Assembly: GCF_024734665.1 (NCBI RefSeq)
Contig: NZ_CP102931.1
Span: forward strand, 303,501 to 367,500
Origin: Variovorax paradoxus
GTDB taxonomy: Bacteria > Pseudomonadota > Gammaproteobacteria > Burkholderiales > Burkholderiaceae_C
Direction of reading: 5' to 3'
Length of the DNA: 64,000 nt
The position numbers and the translations under genes are program-made. Below the pieces are notes generated by a model. It worked only from the letters and a program-made list of their open reading frames with translations. It searched no databases and was not told where the DNA came from. Below are positions 26,701 through 33,784 of this stretch, piece by piece. How positions within the stretch are numbered: the first letter of the stretch is position 1; every line of letters starts with the position of its first letter.

Positions 26701-27095
26701 TGGTGGCCTCGCATCTGCGCGTGCCATTCTTCGCCGTGGTGCTTCGCAAGGGCTACGGGCTGGGCGCGCAGGCGATGACTGCGGGCGGCTTCGACGCGCC
26801 GGTTTTCACCGTGGCCTGGCCCACCGGCGAATTCGGCGCGATGGGGCTGGAAGGTGCTGTGCGGTTGGGTTTTCGCAAGGAACTGGCCGCTGCACCCGAG
26901 GGTGCGGAGCGCGATGCACTGTTCAAGAAACTGGTCGCGCAGCAGTATGCGAACGGCGAAGCAATCCACATGGCGCAGACGCTGGAGATCGACGCGGTGA
27001 TCGATCCGGCCAACACGCGCACCTGGTTGGTGCGTGGCCTCTCGTCCGCGACGAAAGCACCAGAGGCTGCCTCTGCCTATGTAGACACTTGGTAA
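23799..27095 (+). CDS. Single-chain biotin-dependent acyl-CoA carboxylase (BC-BCCP-CT fusion)
   Basis: A 1,098-residue fusion. Residues 1-450: biotin carboxylase (KVLIANRGEIAVRLVRALRD, GGGGGRGMR, EANPRLQVEH). Residues ~490-560: biotin carrier domain with EAMKMEH, biotinyl Lys526. Residues ~580-1098: carboxyltransferase of the PccB type (AEGGGGRPGDTDM, GLGAQAMTAGGFDAP). The start is a TTG at 23799, seven bases after GAGAGG; a second TTG follows. The enzyme carboxylates an acyl-CoA using ATP and bicarbonate. Most homologues in proteobacteria are two-subunit; single-chain forms are known for long-chain acyl-CoA carboxylases. The substrate is unknown. Confidence 0.88.
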   Translation: MLFSKVLIANRGEIAVRLVRALRDLGIASVAVHARDDAAALHVQLADTAVALDATGPSAYLDVAALIAVAKAQGCDAVHPGYGFLSERADFAQACADAGLVFIGPTPEQLGLFGDKARARALAAQCDVPVMPGSVGAVTLAQAQAFFAEQHAKGADVMVKAIGGGGGRGMRAVLNAEELPEAHARCMSEAKAAFGIEGVYVERLMRNARHIEVQVLGDGHAVASLGERECTLQRRFQKLVEIAPSPSLPEALRAQVTQAALRMAKTVSYRGLGTFEFLVDAASTTLPFVFIEANPRLQVEHTVTEAVTGLDLVQLQIAVAAGQSLGELGVEPDCTAPQRGFAVQWRINAETLDAQGNARPSGGTLARFDLPAGPGVRVDTHGYAGLAPSPHYDTLLAKLIVHSPSPRFEDALRRSLRALDECHIDGIATNLSLLRAIAARPEFATQAVHTRFVEAHLGDLLAAAAVLEKHAKKTVATPAAQAVVADDESDELTVKAPMPARLVQFEVAVGDVLPAGAQLGVLEAMKMEHLLHAPVAGRVVALLAEPGDYLVEGQSLVQLEAVDAQAVQAEASAEHDLDAVRPDLQKVIDRHAPTLDANRKAAVDKRHAQGGRTARENIADLCDTESDPGNFIEYGALAIAAQTRRRTLEDLIANTPADGMVTGLGSINAKQFGPEVSRCAVLAYDYTVLAGTQGMRNHHKTDRLLTVAHQLKLPVVLFAEGGGGRPGDTDMPIVAGLNNHTFSQFAALSGKVPVVGIVHGRCFAGNAALLGCADVIIATKGSNIGMSGPAMIEGGGLGTFAPEQIGPSSVQSRNGVIDILVEDEAAAVAAAKQYLSYFQGATTDWQCADPRTLRHVVPENRLRVYDVRAAMRGVADTGSLLELRAGFGAGIVTALARIEGRPVGLMANNPHHLGGAIDVEAADKSARFMQLCNAHGLPIVSLCDTPGFMVGPEIEAQAQVRHVCRMFMVASHLRVPFFAVVLRKGYGLGAQAMTAGGFDAPVFTVAWPTGEFGAMGLEGAVRLGFRKELAAAPEGAERDALFKKLVAQQYANGEAIHMAQTLEIDAVIDPANTRTWLVRGLSSATKAPEAASAYVDTW

Positions 27096-27160
27096 CTCGC
27101 CCTTAGACCTCGTCACGCGCGGGGGCACAGTGGCTCCGTACACTGCGACGCTTTGCGCGC

Positions 27161-28480
27161 ATGAAACTGGTTTCCATTTGGGCAGAGCGCCTGCGCGACG
27201 TGACCGTCGCGCACTGGGTGGCTGCCCTTTGCCTCGCAGTGCTGGCCGTCGGCGTGCAGGCTGTGACGCCCGACGACCATCCACGGCAGCCCGCCGAGGC
27301 GCATTGGGTTGCGAGCTGGGCCGTGGCGCCGGTCGATTTCACGGAGATGGCCGCAGCCCCCGGCGGTGCGAACTATTCGTCGCCCGCCGGTAATGACCTG
27401 CGCGGACGGACGCTGCGTCAGAAGGTCGAAATGTCGCTGGACGGCGAGCGCATCCGCATCCGCTTCTCGAACCGCTTCGGCAAGACGCCGCTGCGCATTG
27501 CCGCCGCGAGCGCGGCACGCGGCACCGGTGCCGATGCGTTCTCGCCGACCACGCTGCGCGTGCTGCGTTTCGGCGGCCGCACCACCATGACCATTGCGCC
27601 CGGGGCGGATGCCTGGAGCGATGGCATCGACCTGCCGGTGCAGGCGGGACAGACGGTGGTCGTGAGCGCCTTCTTCGACCGCACCACGCCTTTTGCCACT
27701 GTCTCCATGCTGGAGCCGGGCACGACATGGGTAGCGCCCGGCAATGCCGTGATGGCGCCGAAGCTGAAGAACCCCTCGCCGCTGGTGCTGAACCAGATCG
27801 TGACCGGGCTCGACGTGCTCACCACCAAGTCCGTGCGCACTGTCGTGGCCTTCGGCGACTCGATCACAGCGGGCACCGCAGAGGCCAACTTCGGGGCCTA
27901 TCCCGACATGCTTGCCACGCGCCTGCGCGATACGCAGCGCGCCGGGCAAGACGTTGCAGTGCTCAATGCCGGCATTGGCGGCAATCGCCTGCTGGCCGAC
28001 GGCCTGGGGCCCAGCGGTCTCTCCCGTTTCGAGCGCGATGCATTGCGGCAGAGCAGCGTGACGCACGCGATCATCCTGCTGGGCACCAACGACATCGGCC
28101 GCACCTTGTTCACCAAGGTGCCGGGCGCAGAGATAAAGCCGCGCGACATGCCGACGACCGAGCGCATCACCGAGGGGTTGGAGCAACTGGTCAAGCAGGC
28201 CCGCGCCAAGGGCGTGAAGGTGCTGCTCGGCACCGTGCCGCCGTTCAGGAACACGCCTTACTGGAGCGAGGCCAGCGAGGCCATGCGCGAAGGTGTCAAC
28301 CGCTGGATCCGTGGCCAGCAGGACATCGACGGCGTCGTCGATTTCGACGCGGCATTGCGCGACCCTGCGGACCCGAAGGCGCTGAATCCGCTGTATGACT
28401 CGGGCGACCACCTGCACCCCAACAAGGCCGGCCATGCGGCGATGGCCACAGCCATCGATCTGCGCGAATTGCAGGAGTGA
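27161..28480 (+). CDS. SGNH/GDSL-family hydrolase (secreted)
   Basis: A 439-residue enzyme with an N-terminal hydrophobic segment (residues 18-35), probably a signal peptide or anchor. SGNH blocks: VAFGDSITAG (nucleophile Ser234), NAGIGGNRL, GTNDIG and DHLHPNKAGH (catalytic Asp/His). It should hydrolyse esters, for example sugar acetates or lipids, in the periplasm or outside. Residues ~45-215 form a beta-rich ancillary region (VASWAVAPVDF). It stands between the carboxylase and the YXWGXW gene without obvious coupling. Confidence 0.85.
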   Translation: MKLVSIWAERLRDVTVAHWVAALCLAVLAVGVQAVTPDDHPRQPAEAHWVASWAVAPVDFTEMAAAPGGANYSSPAGNDLRGRTLRQKVEMSLDGERIRIRFSNRFGKTPLRIAAASAARGTGADAFSPTTLRVLRFGGRTTMTIAPGADAWSDGIDLPVQAGQTVVVSAFFDRTTPFATVSMLEPGTTWVAPGNAVMAPKLKNPSPLVLNQIVTGLDVLTTKSVRTVVAFGDSITAGTAEANFGAYPDMLATRLRDTQRAGQDVAVLNAGIGGNRLLADGLGPSGLSRFERDALRQSSVTHAIILLGTNDIGRTLFTKVPGAEIKPRDMPTTERITEGLEQLVKQARAKGVKVLLGTVPPFRNTPYWSEASEAMREGVNRWIRGQQDIDGVVDFDAALRDPADPKALNPLYDSGDHLHPNKAGHAAMATAIDLRELQE

Positions 28481-28603
28481 GCGCTCGCCGGGGCGCTCAA
28501 AGGCGAGTCAGAGCTTTACACAAGACTTCGTGCATTGCTTACAGGCGGTTCACATGGACTGGGCAGCATGAAGGCTCCTCCAACAACTCATGAGGAGTCC
28601 TTC

Positions 28604-28975
28604 ATGAAAAAACTCGCATTGGCTCTTTCCGTCGGCGCTGCATCGCTTCTGTCGGTGGGCGCATTGACTGTTCCCACGGCCGCGCAGGCGCAACCCGTGG
28701 TCATACAGGTGGCGCCGCCCCCTCCGCGCTCCGAACGCGTGCCCCCGCCGCGCCGCGGCTATGTGTGGGCGCCGGGGCACTATGAGTGGCGCGGTGGGCG
28801 CCATGTTTGGACCCGCGGCGTCTGGGTGCGCGCCCGTCCGGGCTATGCCTACCGTGCGCCGGAGTGGCGCGAGGAAGGCGGGCGCTGGCAGTACAACGCA
28901 GGCCGCTGGGATCGTGACGGCGATGGCGTGCCGAACCGCTACGACCGCCGGCCGAACAACCCGAATCGCAACTGA
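28604..28975 (+). CDS. YXWGXW-repeat secreted protein
   Basis: A 123-residue exported protein. The ATG at 28604 follows a GAGGAG site and begins a clear signal peptide (MKKLALALSVGAASLLSVGA, cleavage near AAQAQ). The mature part is Pro/Arg-rich with aromatic repeats (GYVWAPGHYEWRGGRHVWTR), as in YXWGXW-repeat proteins, and ends in an Asp/Asn/Arg tail DGDGVPNRYDRRPNNPN. The function of this family is unknown; it may be envelope-associated. A strong terminator follows, so it is a single-gene unit. Confidence 0.8.
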   Translation: MKKLALALSVGAASLLSVGALTVPTAAQAQPVVIQVAPPPPRSERVPPPRRGYVWAPGHYEWRGGRHVWTRGVWVRARPGYAYRAPEWREEGGRWQYNAGRWDRDGDGVPNRYDRRPNNPNRN

Positions 28976-28988
28976 CGCTGAGCGGGAT

Positions 28989-29019
28989 GCATGCCTCCCA
29001 AGTGGAGGCATGCTTTTTT
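28989..29019 (+). terminator. Rho-independent terminator after the YXWGXW gene
   Basis: A perfect ten-base stem (GCATGCCTCC with GGAGGCATGC at 29004-29013) with a five-base loop is followed by six T. It is on the plus strand. Confidence 0.9.
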
Positions 29020-29025
29020 GGAGGC

Positions 29026-29883
29026 CTAGCGGAACACCACCGTGCGGTGTCCGTTGAGCAGCACGCGGTGCTCGCTGTGCCACTTCACCGCACGCGCCAG
29101 CACTTGGCTCTCGGTGTCGCGGCCGCGGGCCGTGAGGTCTTCCACGGTGTCGGTGTGGTCGGCGCGGGCCACGTCCTGCTCGATGATCGGGCCTTCATCG
29201 AGGTCGGCCGTCACGTAGTGGGCGGTGGCGCCGATCAGCTTCACGCCGCGGTCGTGTGCCTGGTAGTAGGGCTTGGCGCCCTTGAAGCTGGGCAGGAACG
29301 AGTGGTGGATGTTGATCGCGCGGCCGGCGAGGTTGCGGCACAGGTTGTCGCTCAGGATCTGCATGTAGCGCGCGAGCACCACGAGTTCGGCGCCTTCGGC
29401 CTCGATGATTTCAAGCTGCTTCGCCTCGGCCTGCGCCTTGGTCGCGGCCGTCATCGGGATGTGGTGGAAGGGCACGTTGTAGCTGGCGGCCAGCTGGTAG
29501 AAGTCGCGGTGGTTCGAGATGATGGCTCGCACGTCGATGGCGAGCAGGCCGCTCTTCCAGCGGAACAGCAGGTCGTTGAGGCAGTGGCCTTCCTTGCTGA
29601 CCAGAATGACCGTCTTCATAGGCTCGGCGGCGGCGTGCAGCTGCAGCGTCATGCCGAAGCCGGCGGCGAAGGTCTTGAGCTCTTCGCGCAGCGTGGCTTC
29701 GCTGTGGTCGCTGCAGGCGAAGCGCACCCGCATGAAGAAAAGACCCGTGTCGTGGTCGTTGTACTGGGCGGCCTCTTCGATGTTGGCGCCGCGTTCGAGC
29801 AGGAAGCCCGAGACGGCGTGCACGATGCCCGTACGGTCGGGGCAGGAGAGGTTCAGGATGTAGGCAGGCGTAGTGGTCGTCAT
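29026..29883 (-). CDS. purU: Formyltetrahydrofolate deformylase
   Basis: A 285-residue enzyme that hydrolyses 10-formyl-THF to THF and formate. Residues 1-85 are an ACT domain (YILNLSCPDRTGIVHAVSGF). The remainder is the formyltransferase-like catalytic domain with INIHHSFLPSFKGAKPY and GATAHYVTADLDEGPIIEQD, containing the conserved Asn/His/Asp set. I chose MTTTTPAYILN (29883) as start because the ACT domain begins directly there; the frame is open further up without a good site. Transcribed away from the aminotransferase, 70 bases apart. Confidence 0.93.
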   Translation of the reverse strand: MTTTTPAYILNLSCPDRTGIVHAVSGFLLERGANIEEAAQYNDHDTGLFFMRVRFACSDHSEATLREELKTFAAGFGMTLQLHAAAEPMKTVILVSKEGHCLNDLLFRWKSGLLAIDVRAIISNHRDFYQLAASYNVPFHHIPMTAATKAQAEAKQLEIIEAEGAELVVLARYMQILSDNLCRNLAGRAINIHHSFLPSFKGAKPYYQAHDRGVKLIGATAHYVTADLDEGPIIEQDVARADHTDTVEDLTARGRDTESQVLARAVKWHSEHRVLLNGHRTVVFR

Positions 29884-29953
29884 CAGGGGCGTAATTGTGG
29901 CAGGGGTGCCAGAATCGCGATTTTCCCCGTTGATATAACCGCAGGAGACACGC

Positions 29954-31288
29954 ATGGCCTTCCAGGACTTCAACATGGACAACCAGTGGTTGCCCTTCAC
30001 CCCCAACCGTCATTTCAAGAAGGACCCGCGCGTCTTCGTGGCGGCCGACGGCATGGAGTTCACCACCCATGACGGCAAGAAGGTGATCGACGGCATCTCG
30101 TCCCTGTGGTGCGTGGGCGCGGGCCATAACCGCAAGCCCATCAACGAAGCCATCAAGAAGCAGCTGGACACGCTCGACTACGCCACCGCCTTCCAGGTCA
30201 GCAACGACAAGGCCTTCAAGGCGGCCGAGATGATCGCCTCGCTCGCGCCCGGCGACCTCAACAAGGTGCTGTTCTGCAACTCGGGCTCGGAAGCCGCCGA
30301 CACTTCGATGAAGGTGGCTCTGGCCTATCACCGCGCGCGTGGTGAAGGCCACCGCAATGTGTTCATCGGCCGCGAGAAGGGCTACCACGGCGTGGGCTTC
30401 GGCGGCATGTCGGTGGGCGGCATTCCGGGCAACCGCAAGGTGTTCGGCTCGGCCTTCCTGCCGCGCGTGGACCACATGCGCTTCATCCACGACCCGGTGA
30501 ACCACGCCTACATCCACAACGAGGAGCCGGTGTGGGCCGAAGACCCGCTGGTCGAGCTCGAAACCCGCATCCTGCCGCTGCACGATCCGAGCAACATCGC
30601 CGCGATCATCGTGGAGCCGGTGGCCGGTTCGGCCGGCTGGTACCTGCCGCCCAAGGGCTATCTGAAGCGCCTGCGCGAGATCTGCGACAAGCACGGCATC
30701 CTCTTGATCTTCGACGAGGTCATCACCGGCTTCGGCCGCATGGGCACCAACTTCGCGTCCGACTACTTCGGCGTGGTGCCCGACATGCTGAACTTCGCCA
30801 AGTGCGTGACCAACGGCGTCATTCCGCTGGGCGGCGTGATCTGCCGCGACAAGCTCTACGACGCGATGATGAAGACCGACGCGCCCGAGCACGTGGTCGA
30901 GTTCTTCCACGGCTACACCTACTCGGGCCACCCGGTGGCCTGCGCCGCGGCCATTGCCACGCTCGATCTCTTCAAGGAGGAAAACCTGTTCGCGCGCGCC
31001 GGCGAAATGGGCAAGGTGCTGGGCGATGCCTTCCACAGCACCTTCAAGGGCCTGCCCAACGTGGTCAGCATCCGCAGCCTCGGCCTCGCCGCGGCGGTGG
31101 AGCTCGCGCCCATCGCGGGCACGCCGGGCAAGCGCGCCTATGAGGTCTTCCTCGATTGCTTCCACAAGGGCGCTCTCGTGCGGCCCGCTGGCGACGTGCT
31201 GGTGATCGCGCCGCCGTACATCGTGGAGAAGTCGCACATCGACACGCTGGTGAACACGCTGGCGGACTCGATCAAGGCACACGCCTGA
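29954..31288 (+). CDS. Omega-amino acid:pyruvate aminotransferase (class III)
   Basis: A 444-residue PLP enzyme that moves an omega-amino group (beta-alanine or an amine) to pyruvate. A CAGGAGA site precedes the ATG. Motifs: NSGSEAADTSMKVALAYHRA for cofactor phosphate binding, LIFDEVITGFGRMG, and NFAKCVTNGVIPLGG with the Schiff-base lysine at 283. The N-terminal QWLPFTPNRHFK is typical of beta-alanine--pyruvate transaminases. It is not next to other beta-alanine genes here, so its substrate is a guess. Confidence 0.9.
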   Translation: MAFQDFNMDNQWLPFTPNRHFKKDPRVFVAADGMEFTTHDGKKVIDGISSLWCVGAGHNRKPINEAIKKQLDTLDYATAFQVSNDKAFKAAEMIASLAPGDLNKVLFCNSGSEAADTSMKVALAYHRARGEGHRNVFIGREKGYHGVGFGGMSVGGIPGNRKVFGSAFLPRVDHMRFIHDPVNHAYIHNEEPVWAEDPLVELETRILPLHDPSNIAAIIVEPVAGSAGWYLPPKGYLKRLREICDKHGILLIFDEVITGFGRMGTNFASDYFGVVPDMLNFAKCVTNGVIPLGGVICRDKLYDAMMKTDAPEHVVEFFHGYTYSGHPVACAAAIATLDLFKEENLFARAGEMGKVLGDAFHSTFKGLPNVVSIRSLGLAAAVELAPIAGTPGKRAYEVFLDCFHKGALVRPAGDVLVIAPPYIVEKSHIDTLVNTLADSIKAHA

Positions 31289-31436
31289 GCAAGACGGCAG
31301 CGCCTTCGTGAGCCCGAGATCACGAAGGCGCTTTGCCGGCCGTCGCCAAGAAAGTCGACGAAGCATTTCTTCTGCTTTGACAGAACTCGGCGAGCGCTTC
31401 ACGCTTCGGTCCTCACTAGAAGAACGGGGGACGAAG

Positions 31437-31556
31437 ATGTCGAAAAACATCGAGCGATGGGTGAGCCGGCCACTTCCTGCGGGTCGCCAGGTCGCTCTCG
31501 TGATGGTGACGCTCGGCTCTGTCACCGCCTGGTTGTTGTTCTGGTTCGGCGACTAA
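31437..31556 (+). CDS. Small single-pass membrane protein
   Basis: A 39-residue protein beginning at an ATG with a purine-rich site (GGGGGACGAAG) upstream. Residues ~18-36 form one hydrophobic helix (ALVMVTLGSVTAWLLFWFG), with a basic N-terminus. I recognise no family. The frame is open upstream to a TTG or GTG, but without a convincing site. It may be an orphan small protein; evidence is the ribosome site plus the helix. Confidence 0.45.
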   Translation: MSKNIERWVSRPLPAGRQVALVMVTLGSVTAWLLFWFGD

Positions 31557-31639
31557 CCTGACCTGCCGAAGCGCACGCTTGCGCGCGCGCGTGCGACCCC
31601 TGCGGCCTGCGCGGGCCCTTGGGTTGCCATCCTCATTTC

Positions 31640-31680
31640 TACCGGTTCCCGGGATACCTCCTACCGGTTCCCGGGATACC
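31640..31680. repeat. Tandem 19-base direct repeat upstream of the holdfast-like operon
   Basis: TACCGGTTCCCGGGATACC occurs at 31640-31658 and exactly again at 31662-31680, 22 bases apart (about two helical turns). Each copy contains the palindromes ACCGGT and TCCCGGGA. The gap 31557-31765 holds no gene. Further down, GCACTT and AAGTGC flank an 11-base loop near 31720-31743. These look like regulator sites, but no regulator is known. Confidence 0.6.
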
Positions 31681-31765
31681 GGTCGTGGCCGCCGATCCCT
31701 AGCATCCCCTCCCGAAACGTAGCACTTATGAGTTCATCAAGTGCGTCTTCCAGAGAGGGACCGTC

Positions 31766-32284
31766 ATGCAACGTGTATTTCTTATGGCATTGGTGTGTGC
31801 GCCTTTGGCTGCACTCGCCAACAACGTCGGCGAGAACGCCGCATGGCAGTTCCAGACCAGCACCGACAAGGTGAACCAGGCCGCGATCCAGGACATGATC
31901 CGCAAGCAGAAAAGCGGCTACTACTCGGCGCCGGTCTACAACACGACCAACAACATCGGTCGCCAGTACAACTGCAACGTCTCCGCGACCTCCACGGGCA
32001 ACGACGGCAACAACAGCACGGTCGCGAATTCGCCTTCCACTTCGGGCGCAACTTCGAGTGCATCGGGCAATGACAGCCGCACCGCAGTGGGCACGCTCGG
32101 CGGCGCGACGGTGGGCACCACGCAGGCCAACTCCGGCGCTGTCGGCTCGGCCATCGTCGGCGGCACCAGCACGCAGGTGCAGGGCGCGGCCAACCAGGCG
32201 CTGAACTCGAATCAGAGCAACTCGGGTGCGCAGACCGCGAGCGTCGGCGGCAGCTCGGCGTGCGCGTTCGGCGTGCTCAATTGA
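31766..32284 (+). CDS. HfaA-like exported subunit
   Basis: A 172-residue exported protein with a short signal peptide (MQRVFLMALVCAPLAALAN). The mature part starts with NAAWQFQTSTDKVNQAAIQD and then has GGY-like and NCNVSATSTGNDG segments, with Gly/Asn/Ser/Thr-rich beta-repeat composition and two cysteines. The arrangement recalls HfaA, the holdfast anchor subunit of Caulobacter; I rely on memory of the family pattern. A CsgG/HfaB-like gene follows 14 bases on, which supports this. The product is probably a fibre-forming or anchor subunit on the cell surface. Confidence 0.6.
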   Translation: MQRVFLMALVCAPLAALANNVGENAAWQFQTSTDKVNQAAIQDMIRKQKSGYYSAPVYNTTNNIGRQYNCNVSATSTGNDGNNSTVANSPSTSGATSSASGNDSRTAVGTLGGATVGTTQANSGAVGSAIVGGTSTQVQGAANQALNSNQSNSGAQTASVGGSSACAFGVLN

Positions 32285-32298
32285 ACGAGGCACGCGAC

Positions 32299-33711
32299 AT
32301 GCAATTCCCCATCACCCGCACCTTCGCGCTCGCAGCCATCGCCACGGTGGCGCTCGCTGGTTGTGTCTCCGCTCCACAGCAACGCTTTGCGCCCAACGAG
32401 GCGCCCGTGGTGCTCGGCCCCGCGGTGCGCGACAACGTCACGCCGATGGAGGCGGTGCTCGCCTGCTACGCCGACCACATCGCGGCCACGCGGCGCCCGG
32501 CCATCGTCATCGGCGTGGGCGACGTGAAGGACTACACCGGCAAGTACAGCATCAACGAAGGCAATGCCATCACGCAGGGCGGCGCGCTGATGGTGTATTC
32601 GGCACTCGGCAAGCTCGGCGGCGCGGTGAGCATCGCCGAGCGCTTCGATCCGGTGATCGCCGAGCGCGAACTCGCGTACGCCGACCGCCGCCAGCTCGGC
32701 GACGGCCGCACGCACCAGGTAGGCGGCCCCAACGGCGGGCAGGCGGTGCCGTGGCTGCCGTACTTCGGCGGCACGATCAACAAGTCTGATTACTTCATCG
32801 TCGGCGGCATCACCGAGCTCAACTACAACATCAACTCGGGCGGCGCGGAGTTCGCGGTGAACCAGGTGGGCGTGAAGGCGCGCACCTTCAGCCAGTCGGT
32901 GAGCGTGGACCTGCGCATCGTCGACACCAAGTCGCTGATGGTGGTGCGCACGGTGAGCCTCACCAAGCAGTTCAACGGCTACGAAGTGGGCCTGAACGTG
33001 TTCCGCTTCTTCGGCAGCAAGCTGTACGACGTGGACATCGGCGCCAAGGGCCAGGAGCCGGTGCAGATGGGCGTGCGCGCAGCGCTGGAAGAGGGCGTGG
33101 TGCGGCTCATGGCGGCCGTCACGCAGGTCGACCACCGGCCCTGCATGACGATGCGTCCGGGCGGCGGCGAGCAGATTCCGACCGTGCCCGCGGCCGACCT
33201 GCGCAAGGTCGACAACCCGGGCGATGCCACCGTGGGCGGCGCGGCCGTGACCTCGCCCGTGGTGCAGAGCGGCGTGGCCGTCAACGCCGCGGGGCAGGGC
33301 GGCGCGCGCCTCACGGGTACGGCAACGCAGGTGTCCTTCGACTTCGGCGCGACCACGCTCGGCGGCAGCTCGCTCGCGCTGATCGACCAGATCGCGGGCC
33401 TGGCCAAGAAGGGCTCGACCGACATCGTGCTGGTGGCGCGCGACACCGAGAACTGGGACGCCCGCAAGCGCGACGAGCTCACCGACCAGCGCATCGCCGC
33501 CGTCACCTCGGCCCTTGCCAACCGCGGCGTGGCGCCGGGTGCCATCAGCCTCACATGGCGACCCGATGCCGCCGACACGTCGATCCACCGCGATGGCCCG
33601 GGCCTGCAGGAGATCGCCAAGCTGCGCATCGGCAGCGCGGTGGTCGGCGGCGCGGCGCCCGCTCCTTCACCTTCTGCTTCTTCTTCCGACGGCGCAGTCA
33701 AGGGCGATTGA
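32299..33711 (+). CDS. CsgG/HfaB-type outer-membrane secretion lipoprotein with OmpA-like C-terminus
   Basis: A 470-residue lipoprotein with lipobox VALAGC (Cys22). Residues ~40-280 resemble CsgG/HfaB pores: PAIVIGVGDVKDYTGKYS, YFIVGGITELNYN, VSVDLRIVDTKSLMVV and a gating-like RFFGSKLYDVDIGAK. Residues ~340-420 resemble the OmpA C-terminal peptidoglycan-binding fold (VSFDFGATTLGGSS, DELTDQRIAAVTSALANRGV). CsgG-type pores export unfolded subunits across the outer membrane. The start at 32299 follows GAGG. It would export the HfaA-like and adhesin products encoded on either side (inference). Confidence 0.78.
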   Translation: MQFPITRTFALAAIATVALAGCVSAPQQRFAPNEAPVVLGPAVRDNVTPMEAVLACYADHIAATRRPAIVIGVGDVKDYTGKYSINEGNAITQGGALMVYSALGKLGGAVSIAERFDPVIAERELAYADRRQLGDGRTHQVGGPNGGQAVPWLPYFGGTINKSDYFIVGGITELNYNINSGGAEFAVNQVGVKARTFSQSVSVDLRIVDTKSLMVVRTVSLTKQFNGYEVGLNVFRFFGSKLYDVDIGAKGQEPVQMGVRAALEEGVVRLMAAVTQVDHRPCMTMRPGGGEQIPTVPAADLRKVDNPGDATVGGAAVTSPVVQSGVAVNAAGQGGARLTGTATQVSFDFGATTLGGSSLALIDQIAGLAKKGSTDIVLVARDTENWDARKRDELTDQRIAAVTSALANRGVAPGAISLTWRPDAADTSIHRDGPGLQEIAKLRIGSAVVGGAAPAPSPSASSSDGAVKGD

Positions 33712-33784
33712 CCTGCTGTTCCGCGCGCATCGCGCATCCACTTTCCGACCCAGACCGCTTCCACAACATCCGAGGAGTCACGCC

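Noticed and set aside
23772..27284. A 1,170-residue minus-strand open frame opposite the carboxylase
   Set aside because: Antisense shadow of the carboxylase and the SGNH gene start; no domain is visible.
28568..28603. An earlier start (28568) for the YXWGXW gene
   Set aside because: It would place 12 residues before the signal peptide, and it lacks a ribosome site; the start at 28604 has GAGGAG.
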